64,000 nucleotides of DNA, from contig JBBATH010000019.1 in NCBI GenBank assembly GCA_040398845.1, positions 1-64,000 on the forward strand. Reading direction: 5' to 3'. Under the pieces are notes generated by a model, which saw nothing but the letters and a program-made list of their open reading frames with translations, was not told the origin of the DNA and searched no databases. Within the stretch, counting starts at the first letter, position 1, and every line of letters begins with the position of its first letter. Below, in pieces: positions 25,564 to 35,217 of this stretch. Source of the stretch: WLND01 sp040398845 (GTDB taxonomy: Bacteria; Actinomycetota; Actinomycetes; S36-B12). A program made the position numbers and the translations under genes.

Positions 25564-27087
25564 TTAGGCGTCCGTGACTCCGAGTCGGTCCAACAGCAGC
25601 GCCCGCACCTTGGCTGCATCGGCCTGACCGCGAGTGGACTTCATCACCGCCCCGACGATCGCACCGGCCGCTTGAACCTTTCCCGATCGGATCTTCTCCG
25701 CCACGTCAGGCTGGGCAACCAGTGCCTCATCGATGGCAGCAAGCAGCGCCGTGTCATCGCTCACGACCGCAAGGCCCCTGCCCGCGATGACCTCATCGAC
25801 ATCGCCCTCGCCCGCGATGACGCCCTCGAACACCTGGCGCGCAAGTTTGTCGTTGAGGGATCTATCGGCGACAAGCCTCTCGACCCGTGCGATGTGCGCC
25901 GGCGTCACCGGGAGATCAGCGAGCTCGATTCCCTGATCATTCGCAGTTCGCAGCAGCTCCCCCGTCCACCATTTGCGAGCGGCTGCAGACTCGACTCCGG
26001 CCGCGATGGTCTCCTCCACCAGATCGAGAGCACCTGCGTTGACGACAGTCGCCAGCTCGAACGGCGTGATGCCCCATTCGGCCTCAAGGCGGGAGCGCTT
26101 GGCCGAGGGCAGCTCCGGCAGGGTCGACCGAAGCTCGTCGATCCATGCGGCCGAAGCGGCGATCGGGACGAGATCCGGCTCCGGGAAGTATCGATAATCC
26201 TCCGCCTGCTCCTTCGAGCGGCCCGACGTGCTGCGTCCGATGTCCTCATGGAAATGGCGGGTCTCCTGAACCACCCGACCCCCGGCCGTCAGGAGAGCCG
26301 ACTGACGCTCGACCTCCGACCGCACGGCTCGCTCCACCGAGCGCAGGGAGTTCACGTTCTTCGTCTCGCTGCGTGTCCCCATCGGGGAGCCCGGCTTGTT
26401 GAGCGACAGATTGACGTCGCAGCGCAGCGACCCCTCCTCCATGCGCACATCGGAAACGCCAAGCGCGCGCATGAGATCCCGCAGTTCGGCCACGTACGCC
26501 TTGGCCACATCCGCGACGAGGTGGCCGGCACCTGCCACCGGCTTCGTGACGATTTCGATGAGTGGGATGCCCGCGCGGTTGTAGTCGACGAGCGAGTAGT
26601 CAGCGCCATGGATTCGCCCGGTCGCGCCGCCCGTATGCGTGAGCTTGCCGGTGTCCTCTTCCATGTGCACTCGCTCAATTTCAACCCGGACGACCTTCGG
26701 TCCTTCCGCCGTCGCAACCGTCACGTCAAGGTAGCCATTCGAGCAGAGTGGCTCGTCGTACTGGCTGATCTGATAATCCTTCGGCATGTCCGGGTAGAAG
26801 TAGTTCTTCCGGGCGAAGCGACACCAATCAGCGATTGTGCAGTTGAGCGCCAAACCGATGCGGATCGTGGATTCGACGGCGGTTCGGTTGACCACCGGCA
26901 TGGAGCCGGGCAGCCCCAGGCAGACGGGGCACACCTGGGTGTTCGGCTCCCCACCGAATGCAGTGGGGCACGAGCAGAACATCTTCGAATTCGTCCCCAT
27001 CTCGACGTGGACCTCGAGGCCGAACACCGGCTCGAACAGGTTCAACGCCTCGTCATAGGGAATCGTCTCGGGCATGGCAGTGCTCAT
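25564..27087 (-). CDS. gatB: Aspartyl/glutamyl-tRNA amidotransferase subunit B
   Basis: Kinase/amidation subunit of GatCAB, which converts Glu-tRNA-Gln and Asp-tRNA-Asn to the amide forms. The 507-residue product has GLEVHVEMGTNSKMFC, the zinc-site CPVCLGLPGSMPVVN, KNYFYPDMPKDYQISQYD, and the C-terminal GatB/YqeY tail (GAIVGAVMKSTRGQADAAKV). The ATG at 27087 overlaps the gatA stop (ATGA) and has GAGG upstream; the frame extends 12 codons further without similarity. The presence of gltX but no glnS here fits the indirect Gln-tRNA route. Confidence 0.97.
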   Translation of the reverse strand: MSTAMPETIPYDEALNLFEPVFGLEVHVEMGTNSKMFCSCPTAFGGEPNTQVCPVCLGLPGSMPVVNRTAVESTIRIGLALNCTIADWCRFARKNYFYPDMPKDYQISQYDEPLCSNGYLDVTVATAEGPKVVRVEIERVHMEEDTGKLTHTGGATGRIHGADYSLVDYNRAGIPLIEIVTKPVAGAGHLVADVAKAYVAELRDLMRALGVSDVRMEEGSLRCDVNLSLNKPGSPMGTRSETKNVNSLRSVERAVRSEVERQSALLTAGGRVVQETRHFHEDIGRSTSGRSKEQAEDYRYFPEPDLVPIAASAAWIDELRSTLPELPSAKRSRLEAEWGITPFELATVVNAGALDLVEETIAAGVESAAARKWWTGELLRTANDQGIELADLPVTPAHIARVERLVADRSLNDKLARQVFEGVIAGEGDVDEVIAGRGLAVVSDDTALLAAIDEALVAQPDVAEKIRSGKVQAAGAIVGAVMKSTRGQADAAKVRALLLDRLGVTDA

Positions 27088-28589
27088 AGGGCCGGAGCCT
27101 CCTCGATCAGCAGATGTCCCCATTTGTCATGAAGCGCCGACTCGAGTGCAGCGCCCACGAGATAGAGGCGATCATCAGCCATCGGGGGCGCCATGATCTG
27201 GAATCCCACCGGGAGTCCGTCCTCTGGAGCTAGCCCGACTGGCAGCGACATCGCCGCATTCCCGGCGAGATTCACCGGGATCGTCGCAATGTCATTGAGG
27301 TACATCGCAAGTGGATCGTCAACCTTCTCACCGATCTTGAATGCCGTGGTCGGTGCCGTCGGAGAGACGAGGACATCGACGGACTCGAATGCACTCGCAA
27401 AGTCACGCATGATGAGGGTGCGAACCTTTTGCGCCGAGCCGTAATAGGCGTCGTAGTAGCCACTCGACAAGGCATAGGTCCCGAGCATGATGCGCCGCTT
27501 CACCTCTGCCCCAAAACCCGCCTCGCGGGTCAGGCTCATCACCTGCTCCACTGAGTGGCTGCCATCATCACCGACGCGCAACCCGTAGCGCATGCCATCA
27601 AAGCGCGCGAGGTTGCTCGACGCCTCAGACGGCAAAATCAGGTAGTAGGCCCCGAGGGCATACTCGAAACTCGGGCAGCCCACTTCAACGATCTCGGCAC
27701 CGAGGTGCTCGAGGATCGCAAGTGACTCGCGAAACCGCTGCGCCACACCAGCCTGGTAACCCTCACCATTGAGTTCGGTGACAATCCCGATGCGCATCCC
27801 CCGGACATCAGCCTTCGCCGCCGCCGCAACCACATCTGGCACTGGCGCGTTGATCGAGGTCGAATCACGCGGGTCGTAGCCGGCGATGATCGAATGGAGA
27901 AGCGCAGTGTCCATCACGGTTCGAGCGCACGGGCCCGCCTGATCGAGTGACGAGGCCAGTGCCACCAGTCCGTAGCGCGGGACACCGCCATAGGTCGGCT
28001 TCACCCCGACGGTGCCGGTCACCGCCGCCGGCTGACGGATCGAACCTCCAGTGTCGGTGCCGATCGCCAACGGTGCTTCATAGGCCGCCAGGGCCGCCGC
28101 CGACCCACCGCCGGACCCGCCAGGAATCCGCTCGAGGTCCCAAGGATTGTGGCTTGGGCCATAGGCAGAATGCTCGGTCGACGATCCCATCGCGAACTCG
28201 TCCATGTTCGTCTTGCCCAGGATGACGATGTCGGCGGCCCGAAGACGCTCGACAACGCTCGAGTCATACGGCGGACGCCAGTTCTCCAGCATTCGCGAAC
28301 CGCAGGTGGTCGGCACGCCGCGCATTGTCAGGACATCTTTCAATGCGAGTGGCACCCCAGCGAGTGGGCCGAGCACCTCTCCCGCCGACCGCTTCGCATC
28401 GACGCTCCGAGCAGCATCGATGGCTGCCTCAGTATCGACATAGAGGAAAGCGTGGACGCGGTCGTCAACACTGCTGATGCGATCAAGATGTGCCTGCGTG
28501 ACCTCGGCTGCGGTTGCCTCGCCGGTCCGAATGGCCTCAGCGAGGACCGCGGCAGTCTGACGAGTGAGATCTGAGCCCGTGATTGTCAC
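27084..28589 (-). CDS. gatA: Aspartyl/glutamyl-tRNA amidotransferase subunit A
   Basis: Glutaminase subunit of GatCAB. The 501-residue product has the amidase-signature Ser-cisSer-Lys elements: Lys in GVPLALKDVLTMRG, the Gly/Ser-rich region IPGGSGGGSAAALAA, and TDTGGSIRQPAA with the nucleophilic Ser. The length is normal. The start is GTG at 28589, overlapping the gatC TGA (GTGA). Confidence 0.97.
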   Translation of the reverse strand: MTITGSDLTRQTAAVLAEAIRTGEATAAEVTQAHLDRISSVDDRVHAFLYVDTEAAIDAARSVDAKRSAGEVLGPLAGVPLALKDVLTMRGVPTTCGSRMLENWRPPYDSSVVERLRAADIVILGKTNMDEFAMGSSTEHSAYGPSHNPWDLERIPGGSGGGSAAALAAYEAPLAIGTDTGGSIRQPAAVTGTVGVKPTYGGVPRYGLVALASSLDQAGPCARTVMDTALLHSIIAGYDPRDSTSINAPVPDVVAAAAKADVRGMRIGIVTELNGEGYQAGVAQRFRESLAILEHLGAEIVEVGCPSFEYALGAYYLILPSEASSNLARFDGMRYGLRVGDDGSHSVEQVMSLTREAGFGAEVKRRIMLGTYALSSGYYDAYYGSAQKVRTLIMRDFASAFESVDVLVSPTAPTTAFKIGEKVDDPLAMYLNDIATIPVNLAGNAAMSLPVGLAPEDGLPVGFQIMAPPMADDRLYLVGAALESALHDKWGHLLIEEAPAL

Positions 28590-28888
28590 GAGATCTCCTC
28601 ATCCAGAATTCTCGGAACCCTGAATCGGTCGTCTTCGTGAGCAGGGGCGGCAGCGAGGACCTCTGCACGGTCGAGGCAAGGGTGCGCAATGTCGTCACGA
28701 AACACGTTCTCGAGGGGAAGCGGGTGAGAGGTCGCGGGGATATCTGCCGTGGCGATTTCCGACACCCTCGCAACCGACTGCAAAATCACATCTAACTGCT
28801 GCGCGTAGTGATCGAGTTCAGTTTCGCTCAAGTCTAAGCGCGCAAGCGTGGCGAGATGAGCGACTTCTGCTCGGGTGATTGCCGTCAT
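28586..28888 (-). CDS. gatC: Aspartyl/glutamyl-tRNA amidotransferase subunit C
   Basis: Small scaffold subunit that stabilises GatA in the amidotransferase. The 100-residue product starts with the family pattern ITRAEVAHLATLARLDLSET and contains LDVILQSVARVSEI and the conserved PLPLENVFRDD. First gene of gatC-gatA-gatB, all with 4-base overlaps. Confidence 0.95.
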   Translation of the reverse strand: MTAITRAEVAHLATLARLDLSETELDHYAQQLDVILQSVARVSEIATADIPATSHPLPLENVFRDDIAHPCLDRAEVLAAAPAHEDDRFRVPRILDEEIS

Positions 28889-28983
28889 TGCTCCATCCTA
28901 TTGAGGCCCCCTGACAGCGGATTTCAGCGCCGGATGTGCTCACGGTCCATCGATTGTCAGTGGGTGGAGATAGATTCGTACAC

Positions 28984-30639
28984 ATGTTCGAATTGCGCTC
29001 GCCTACTCCCCTCGCTGACGGCGAGCGCATCGACGACCTTGCTGCGTGCTCACCGACGCCAGCCTCCATGAGCGAACTCGCACTCATCAATCCTTCCGAG
29101 CTCAGTGAGGAGGATGCGATCACCTGGCTTCAGGCCCACGAACGAATCAGCGCGTGGTGGGCATCCCTCCAGGCGCCCGCCCTCGTGCGCGCTGCCGGTT
29201 CCGATCGCTACATCACCCATGTCGTGTTCGGAACCGATGTTCTCGGCGAAGGGGCGGCGGGCCCGGTCACGATCGCCGATGCAATCCGCGAGGAACTCGC
29301 CGCCGCCCTGCGCCTGTCCCCCGCGACCGCGCAGACACGGATCGATAGCGCTCGGCTGCTTTGCGGGCCCCTGTCCGCCACTCATGCAGCGCAGTCGGCA
29401 GGCAACATCACCGCTAGCCATGTCGCAATCATCGTTGCTGCCGCTTCCCGGCTTCCCGGGATTTGGGAGATCGACGATGTTTCTCGCAAGGATTTTGCCA
29501 AGCAATGCGACCTCCTCCAACGTCGAGTTCTCCCGGTGGCGATTCGCTCCACTCTCACCCGCACTCGGCGCGCTGCAAAACTCGCGGTCATCGCGGGTGA
29601 TCCTGTCGAGGCTGAGCGTCGGCGCAAGAAGTGGCTTGCCGACCGCGATGTCTATGTGATTGACGACCTTGACGGTGTCTCGACACTCATCGCGCGAATG
29701 GCCACAGAGCACGCGCACGCTTGCCTTTCTGTCATCAACGACCTGGCAGGGCGATGCATCCGGGCCATCCCGAGCGCGGCACCGCCACGACCAGCCGAAG
29801 CCGGTACCGGGGCTGACGGTGAGGCTGGAGCTGGGAGTGAGGCTGGAGTGAGGAGTAAGGCTGGTCCCAGTACGGAAACGGGCGGCCTTGGCACTGATGC
29901 CGGGCATTCGATGTTGAGCATCGGTGAACGGCGGTCGTTGGCCCTCGCCTCCCTGCTCATCGATGGTCATCCGCGGGGTTCATCCGCAGAATCGGAACGT
30001 GAGAACTGTGTCGAAAGTCAGGACTATGTCCGGGCGACATTCCCACGGCCTCGGGCCCTCATCAACCTGAACATCGATCTCCCCACCCTCCTCGGCCTAC
30101 GGGATGGAGCCGCCGAACTCATCGGTGCAGGCGCAATCCCCGCTGAAGTCGCCCGCGAACTCCTCGCCGATGCACGATTCAGGCGCATCATCACCGACCC
30201 AATGACCGGCGAACTCCTCGACTACGGGCGACGGACATACGCCGTTCCCGAGGCACTACGGCGCTACATCGCCGCGCGTGATCAGACCTGTCGATTTCCC
30301 AGTTGCGGAACAGCCGCCAGCCGCTGCGAGATCGATCATGCGATCCCATGGAGTCGCGGCGGAGCCACCGATCGGGGCAATCTCGGGGCCCTGTGTACCC
30401 GCCATCACCAGTTGAAAACCCACGGCGGCTGGAGAATTACTGAAAGCGACCTCGATGGCAGTTGCACCTGGACATCGCCGCAGGGCAGGAGGTATGAGCA
30501 TCGACCCCGTCCGGCGCTCGAGCGAATACCGGATTCGTCGACTGACCCTCACCACAGTGAATTACCCGGGTCCGAGTTGCAGGACTCACTCGCCGGTCCG
30601 CCCCTGTCGAATGCACGTGATGCTCCGCCGCCCTTCTAA
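28984..30639 (+). CDS. DUF222/HNH endonuclease-family protein (13E12-like)
   Basis: A 551-residue protein of the actinobacterial 13E12 repeat family. The N-terminal DUF222 region (about residues 30-330) has LRLSPATAQTRIDSARLL. The C-terminal HNH nuclease domain has CRFPSCGTAASRCEIDHAIP, then WSRGGATDRGNLGALCTRHH. A Gly/Ala/Glu-rich linker at about residues 275-305 separates the halves. ATG 28984 has a TAGATT -10-like element about 8 bases upstream, so it may be leaderless. It sits between ligA and gatC. Whether it is mobile or a defence nuclease is unknown. Confidence 0.85.
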   Translation: MFELRSPTPLADGERIDDLAACSPTPASMSELALINPSELSEEDAITWLQAHERISAWWASLQAPALVRAAGSDRYITHVVFGTDVLGEGAAGPVTIADAIREELAAALRLSPATAQTRIDSARLLCGPLSATHAAQSAGNITASHVAIIVAAASRLPGIWEIDDVSRKDFAKQCDLLQRRVLPVAIRSTLTRTRRAAKLAVIAGDPVEAERRRKKWLADRDVYVIDDLDGVSTLIARMATEHAHACLSVINDLAGRCIRAIPSAAPPRPAEAGTGADGEAGAGSEAGVRSKAGPSTETGGLGTDAGHSMLSIGERRSLALASLLIDGHPRGSSAESERENCVESQDYVRATFPRPRALINLNIDLPTLLGLRDGAAELIGAGAIPAEVARELLADARFRRIITDPMTGELLDYGRRTYAVPEALRRYIAARDQTCRFPSCGTAASRCEIDHAIPWSRGGATDRGNLGALCTRHHQLKTHGGWRITESDLDGSCTWTSPQGRRYEHRPRPALERIPDSSTDPHHSELPGSELQDSLAGPPLSNARDAPPPF

Positions 30640-30657
30640 TGCTCCGCCGCCCTTCTG
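30620..30657. repeat. 19-bp tandem duplication at the HNH gene end
   Basis: ATGCTCCGCCGCCCTTCT plus one base (A or G) occurs at 30620-30638 and again at 30639-30657. The first copy ends the gene with TAA. Without the duplication, the same residues would be followed by TGA, so the protein is unchanged. Confidence 0.9.
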
Positions 30658-30689
30658 ACGACCAGAACACCGGCGGGCAACCCTGCTTG

Positions 30690-32951
30690 CTACTCGCCCA
30701 TCCCGGCAGCCGCGCCGAACGCGGCCTGCGCCCCCGCCGTTATCAAGATGCGAAAACCCTCAGCATCAAGAACGCGGATACCAAGGCTTTCTGCCTTCTT
30801 GAGCTTGGAGCTGGGCTTACCGCCGGGGTCGCCCTGGATCAGCGCGGTCGTGCTTTTGGAGACAGAGCCAGAAACCTTGCCACCTAGGTCGCTCACTGCT
30901 TCCGCCGCGGTTTCCCGGGTGAACCCTTCGAGCGCGCCCGTGATCACGAAGATGAGACCATCGAGTGGCCCGGTTGCGCGGTCGACGCTGACTTCTTCAG
31001 CAAGGCTCACTCCACCTCGGCGCCACTTCTCGATCACGTCGCGGTGCCAATCCTCGGCGAACCACTCGCGAATGGACTCTGCGATCACCATCCCGACCCC
31101 ATCCGCACTCGCGAGTTCCTCCGCAGACGCGCCACTGATGGCATCCACGCTTCCGAACGCCCGAGCGAGCTCCTTAGCTGTCGGAGGACCCACGTGACGC
31201 ATCGAGAGTGCGACGAGGACCCGCCAAAGCGGGCGCCGGCGGGCAAGATCGAGTTCGACCAGAACAGTCTTCGCGTTCTCGGTGAGCTGCGGACCTGACT
31301 CCCCACGCGAAGCCTCTCGAGTGAAGAAGGGGCTGCGACGCAGATCATCCTCGGTAACGAGGAACAGGTCACCCTCGTCTGCCAACACACCCGTCTCAAG
31401 CAATGCACGCGCTGCCTTATCCCCTAAACCTTCAATATCTAGGGCAGAACGGGAGGCCACATGCGCGAGGCGCTCGCGAAGTTGGGCGGGACATGATCGC
31501 GCATTCGGGCATCTGACGTCCTTGTCCCCCTCCTTCTCCGGGCGGAGCGGCGTTCCACAGTCGGGGCAGGCAAGCGGCATGACGAACGGGCGCTCGCTAC
31601 CGTCGCGGGCCTCGATGACCGGACCGAGCACCTCCGGGATCACGTCTCCCGCCTTGCGGAGAAACACCATGTCGCCAATCAGGACGCCCTTACGCTCAAC
31701 CTCGAAGGCGTTGTGGAGGGTCGACATGGAGACAGTGGATCCTGCTACCCGCACCGGCTCCATGACGGCGAAGGGAGTCACCCTTCCCGTTCGCCCGACG
31801 TTGACACGAATATCCAGCAGCCTGGTGCGGACCACCTCCGGCGGGTACTTGTAGGCGATGGCCCAGCGTGGGGCTCGGGATGTTTCACCGAGACGGGACT
31901 GGAGCGCAATCTCGTTGACCTTGACGACCACGCCATCGATCTCGTGCTCAACGTCGTGACGGTGCTTGCCGAAATACTCGATGAAGGCCCGGACATCATC
32001 CGGCTGCGACACCACCTTCGCGTGAGCGCTCACAGGCAATCCAAGGTCTGCGAGAAGTGAGTAGCCCTCGCTCAGGGTGCCGATCGACGCACCCTGGACC
32101 TGCCCGATCCCGTGCACGGTGAACCGCAAGCCCGACAGTCTCGCTATGGCGCGGTCAAGATCCAACTGCAAGCGTGCGATCCGCGCCGACGTTGCCGATC
32201 CCGATCCGCGGCCGGTCGAGGGGGTCTGCGGATTCGCGGCAACTGTTTGCTGAGCCGCCGAGAGATCCTTCTCGCGACGATCAACCCGTTGGCGTAGTGA
32301 CCCCGCCGCAGCATTTCGGGGGTTCGCAAACGGCGACAATTTCAGCGCTAGTTGCTCCTCATTCAGCCGTTCGAAGAACGCGTTCGTAAAGAAGACCTCG
32401 CCGCGAACTTCCAAGAGTGCAGGGACGTCTCGCCCGCCGGACGATCGCAGCGTCGCCGGAACATCTTCAATGAAGGATGCGTTGCGGGTGACATCTTCAC
32501 CGGTCGTTCCATCCCCTCGGGTGGCAAGGGATACCAGGTGGCCCGAGCGGTACACCGCATCGACTGCTAGCCCATCAATCTTCAATTCGCAAAGGAACTC
32601 GGGTGGCGAATCCAGACCCTTATCTAGTCGTTGCAGCCATTCAGTGAGTTCCTCCTGACTGAAAACATTGTCAAGCGAGAACATGCGCTGAAGATGCTCC
32701 ACTGGCGCGAACATTTCAGCGACCTCGCCACCGACCGAAACTGTCGGCGAGTCGGGTGTCTGCAATTCGGGCCACACAGATTCAAGTTCTACGAGTTCGC
32801 GGAAGACGCGGTCGTACTCGTCGTCGTCGATGGTGGGGTGATCCCGCTGGTAGTAGGCGGTGCGCGCCTCGTTGATCGCCGCGACAAGTTCAACCCAGCG
32901 TTCTCGGGCTACCTCTACAGACGTGGCAGGAGGCATCTGCGCGTTAGCCAT
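30690..32951 (-). CDS. ligA: NAD-dependent DNA ligase with an insert in the adenylation domain
   Basis: Seals nicks in replication and repair. About 753 residues from ATG 32951. The adenylated lysine is in CELKIDGLAVDAVY; TRGDGTTGEDVT, the OB fold (VGRTGRVTPFAVMEPVRVAGSTV), the four-Cys zinc finger (CPDCGTPLRPEKEGD, CPNARSCPAQ), HhH repeats and a C-terminal BRCT domain (GLIFVITGALEGFTRETAAE) are present. Usual ligases are about 670-700 residues. Here an Ala/Gln/Ser-rich, partly helical insert of about 50 residues follows AAGSLRQ and precedes LRFTVHGIG. The start region overlaps the MetE-like gene. Confidence 0.95.
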   Translation of the reverse strand: MANAQMPPATSVEVARERWVELVAAINEARTAYYQRDHPTIDDDEYDRVFRELVELESVWPELQTPDSPTVSVGGEVAEMFAPVEHLQRMFSLDNVFSQEELTEWLQRLDKGLDSPPEFLCELKIDGLAVDAVYRSGHLVSLATRGDGTTGEDVTRNASFIEDVPATLRSSGGRDVPALLEVRGEVFFTNAFFERLNEEQLALKLSPFANPRNAAAGSLRQRVDRREKDLSAAQQTVAANPQTPSTGRGSGSATSARIARLQLDLDRAIARLSGLRFTVHGIGQVQGASIGTLSEGYSLLADLGLPVSAHAKVVSQPDDVRAFIEYFGKHRHDVEHEIDGVVVKVNEIALQSRLGETSRAPRWAIAYKYPPEVVRTRLLDIRVNVGRTGRVTPFAVMEPVRVAGSTVSMSTLHNAFEVERKGVLIGDMVFLRKAGDVIPEVLGPVIEARDGSERPFVMPLACPDCGTPLRPEKEGDKDVRCPNARSCPAQLRERLAHVASRSALDIEGLGDKAARALLETGVLADEGDLFLVTEDDLRRSPFFTREASRGESGPQLTENAKTVLVELDLARRRPLWRVLVALSMRHVGPPTAKELARAFGSVDAISGASAEELASADGVGMVIAESIREWFAEDWHRDVIEKWRRGGVSLAEEVSVDRATGPLDGLIFVITGALEGFTRETAAEAVSDLGGKVSGSVSKSTTALIQGDPGGKPSSKLKKAESLGIRVLDAEGFRILITAGAQAAFGAAAGMGE

Positions 32952-34011
32952 GGTCCAACCGACGTAAATCTCGATCGTCGACTTCCTCCCCGAAGCCCTC
33001 GCGAAGCACGCGTCCGGCCTTGCCACAGGCGCCATACGCCATTCGCACCCAATCCGGCGAAGCGCTGGCGAGGCCACATGTTGGGGTGACAACGACCCCC
33101 TCCATCAACGCGACGTCGGTGAGGCCCAGTCGAGCGGCAATAGCCCGGACCGGCTCACTCGCTCGAGTATCGGAAACCCTCGAAACACCAACTCCCGGGA
33201 CGCTTCCCGCGAGGATTCCCACTCCTGCCTCCCACAGCTCGCCCAATTCATCTTCATCCACCTGACCATTGAGCACATCGATGCTCACGAATGCGGCTCC
33301 TGACGACCGGAAGAGTCCAATGGGCGGACGTGTTGAGCAGCAGTGGATTCCGGCCATCGCCTGCGCCTGCGTGGTCGCACGAAGCACCGTTCGCAGGTGC
33401 GCCTCAGCCTTTGGCGGCTCGATGGCCGAGTAGCGCGAGATTCCGCTCGCCGTGCCAATGGAACCCTCAAGGACAGCCGTGATCGCAGGTTCATCCCACT
33501 GAACGATGAGTTCGGACCGTGGAAAGCGTCGCCTGAGGTCGCCCAGGTGGAGCCGGACGGCCTCAGCAAGCGCGTCGGCTAGGTCCCGGCAGGCACCTGG
33601 ATCCTTGAGCATTCGCTCACCAAAGGGGAGTTCCACGGATGCGGCCATGGTCCAAGGGCCGACGACTTGGGCCTTGACCGGCCCCTCGTAGCCGTCGCTC
33701 GTCTCCTCGAGGGCATCGAGATCCTCGGATAGCCATGAGATTGCTCGACGTAGCGTTCGCCCCTTGCCCGCTGTGATGCGCCAGCCGGCTGGAGTGGTCT
33801 CGAACCCGAAGTCATCACTGACCGCTGCGAGCAGTGCAGCCGTGCGCCCGATCATGTCTGCACCGGGCCCTCGGGCGGGGAGTTCAGGGCAGTGCAGAAA
33901 TCCCGGCAACTCCCCCACGATGATTCGTGCTGCTTCTCGGGAGTCGGTGCCGGGGAGGGATCCGATGCCGGTGGCGCTGGCTGCCATCCAAGGGAAACTG
34001 CTCTGGGTCAT
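32944..34011 (-). CDS. MetE/UROD-like methionine synthase family protein
   Basis: A 355-residue protein of the cobalamin-independent methionine synthase C-terminal fold. It has the N-terminal ATGIGSLPGTD, VGPWTMAASVELP, QWDEPAI, the zinc-ligand motif MAGIHCCSTRPP, and a second Cys in VTPTCGLASASPDWV. It is shorter than full MetE and matches the core MetE-like proteins kept next to mnmA and ligA in actinobacteria. It may methylate homocysteine with an unusual methyl donor; unproven. Overlaps: ATGA with mnmA, 8 bases with ligA. Confidence 0.82.
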   Translation of the reverse strand: MTQSSFPWMAASATGIGSLPGTDSREAARIIVGELPGFLHCPELPARGPGADMIGRTAALLAAVSDDFGFETTPAGWRITAGKGRTLRRAISWLSEDLDALEETSDGYEGPVKAQVVGPWTMAASVELPFGERMLKDPGACRDLADALAEAVRLHLGDLRRRFPRSELIVQWDEPAITAVLEGSIGTASGISRYSAIEPPKAEAHLRTVLRATTQAQAMAGIHCCSTRPPIGLFRSSGAAFVSIDVLNGQVDEDELGELWEAGVGILAGSVPGVGVSRVSDTRASEPVRAIAARLGLTDVALMEGVVVTPTCGLASASPDWVRMAYGACGKAGRVLREGFGEEVDDRDLRRLDHG

Positions 34012-35165
34012 GCAGACCCGTGGACGGTTGAGTCAAGAAGGGAACGTGGGACTGACTCAAGCGGCATTGAATCAAGCGGGATCGAGTCACGCGTGGTGAG
34101 GTCCACGGTCGCGGATCCAAGCACGCGAGTGCCGTCATACAACACAACGGCCTGACCCCGAGCTAGGCCTCGAATCGGTTCGCGAAGATCAACCATGAGG
34201 CGCTCGCCACGAATCCAAGCGAGTGCTGGCACCGGATTGCCGTGAGCCCGAACCTGTGCCAGGACGGAAACGGGCGTCGCGCCGAGGGGCGCGCCTGCCC
34301 AGATCGGCTTGATCCCCTCAATCCCGCGAATATCAAGCAGTTCCGGGGGACCAACGGTCACCTGCCGCGTCATGATGTCGATGTCGACAACGTATCGGGG
34401 AGCACCATCGTCGGCGGGTTGCGAGATTCGAAGACCCCGCCGCTGGCCAATGGTGAACCCGAACGTGCCGTTGTGCTCGGCAAGGACGGCGCCGGTCGTG
34501 ACATCGACGATTTCACCCGGCGAGCGACCAAGCCGCCCCTCGAGGAAGCCTGCGGTGTCGCCGTCCGGGATGAAGCAGATGTCATGGCTGTCGGGCTTGC
34601 GAGCGACAAGTAGGCCCCGCTCCTCGGCCTCGAGTCGAACTGTCGACTTCAGGTCGTCACCCAGCGGGAAGATCGCGTGCTCGAGTTGGTCTGCGCGAAG
34701 GACACCAAGGACGTACGACTGATCCTTGTCACTATCCACGGCTCGATGAAGTTCAACGCCATCGAGCCCCTGCTCTATCCGTGCATAATGCCCGGTGGCC
34801 ACTGCATCGAAGTCCATGGCGAGGGCCCGATCGAGGACTGCGCTAAATTTGATCTTCTCGTTGCAACGCAGGCAGGGGTTCGGTGTCCGCCCCTGTTCGT
34901 ATTCGGCCACGAAGTCATCGATGACGTCGGCGGCGAATCTCTCGGAGAAGTCCCAGACATAGAAGGGAATTCCGAGCATGTCTGCGACTCGCCGAGCATC
35001 TCGTGCGTCATCAAGGGTGCAGCATCCGCGGGAGCCAGCAGTGTCGGCGTGTGACTTTCGAGAAAGGGCGAGGTGGATGCCCACCACCTCGTGACCAGCA
35101 TCGATGACTCTCGCAGCTGCGACGGCTGAGTCGACACCGCCGGACATGGCGGCAATGACCTTCAT
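34008..35165 (-). CDS. mnmA: tRNA 2-thiouridine(34) synthase
   Basis: Thiolates the wobble U34 of tRNA-Lys, -Glu and -Gln, using sulfur from a cysteine desulfurase. The 385-residue product has the PP-loop AMSGGVDSAVAAARV (residues 6-20), the catalytic Cys in NPCLRCNEKIKF, VATGHYARI, KDQSYVLGVL and the second Cys in SHDICFIPDGDT. The cysteine desulfurase lies immediately upstream. The C-terminal 25 residues form an unusual repeated tail, DSIPLDSMPLESVPRSLLDS, beyond the beta-barrel domain. Confidence 0.95.
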   Translation of the reverse strand: MKVIAAMSGGVDSAVAAARVIDAGHEVVGIHLALSRKSHADTAGSRGCCTLDDARDARRVADMLGIPFYVWDFSERFAADVIDDFVAEYEQGRTPNPCLRCNEKIKFSAVLDRALAMDFDAVATGHYARIEQGLDGVELHRAVDSDKDQSYVLGVLRADQLEHAIFPLGDDLKSTVRLEAEERGLLVARKPDSHDICFIPDGDTAGFLEGRLGRSPGEIVDVTTGAVLAEHNGTFGFTIGQRRGLRISQPADDGAPRYVVDIDIMTRQVTVGPPELLDIRGIEGIKPIWAGAPLGATPVSVLAQVRAHGNPVPALAWIRGERLMVDLREPIRGLARGQAVVLYDGTRVLGSATVDLTTRDSIPLDSMPLESVPRSLLDSTVHGSA

Positions 35166-35217
35166 GACTCACCGTTCATGAGATGCCCATCGCGGGATGA
35201 CACTCGCTCCGCAGTGC

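Noticed and set aside
25192..27132. A 646-codon plus-strand open frame
   Set aside because: It lies exactly antisense to gatB and the 2-hydroxyacid dehydrogenase, is Arg/His-rich and matches no family; a high-GC shadow frame.
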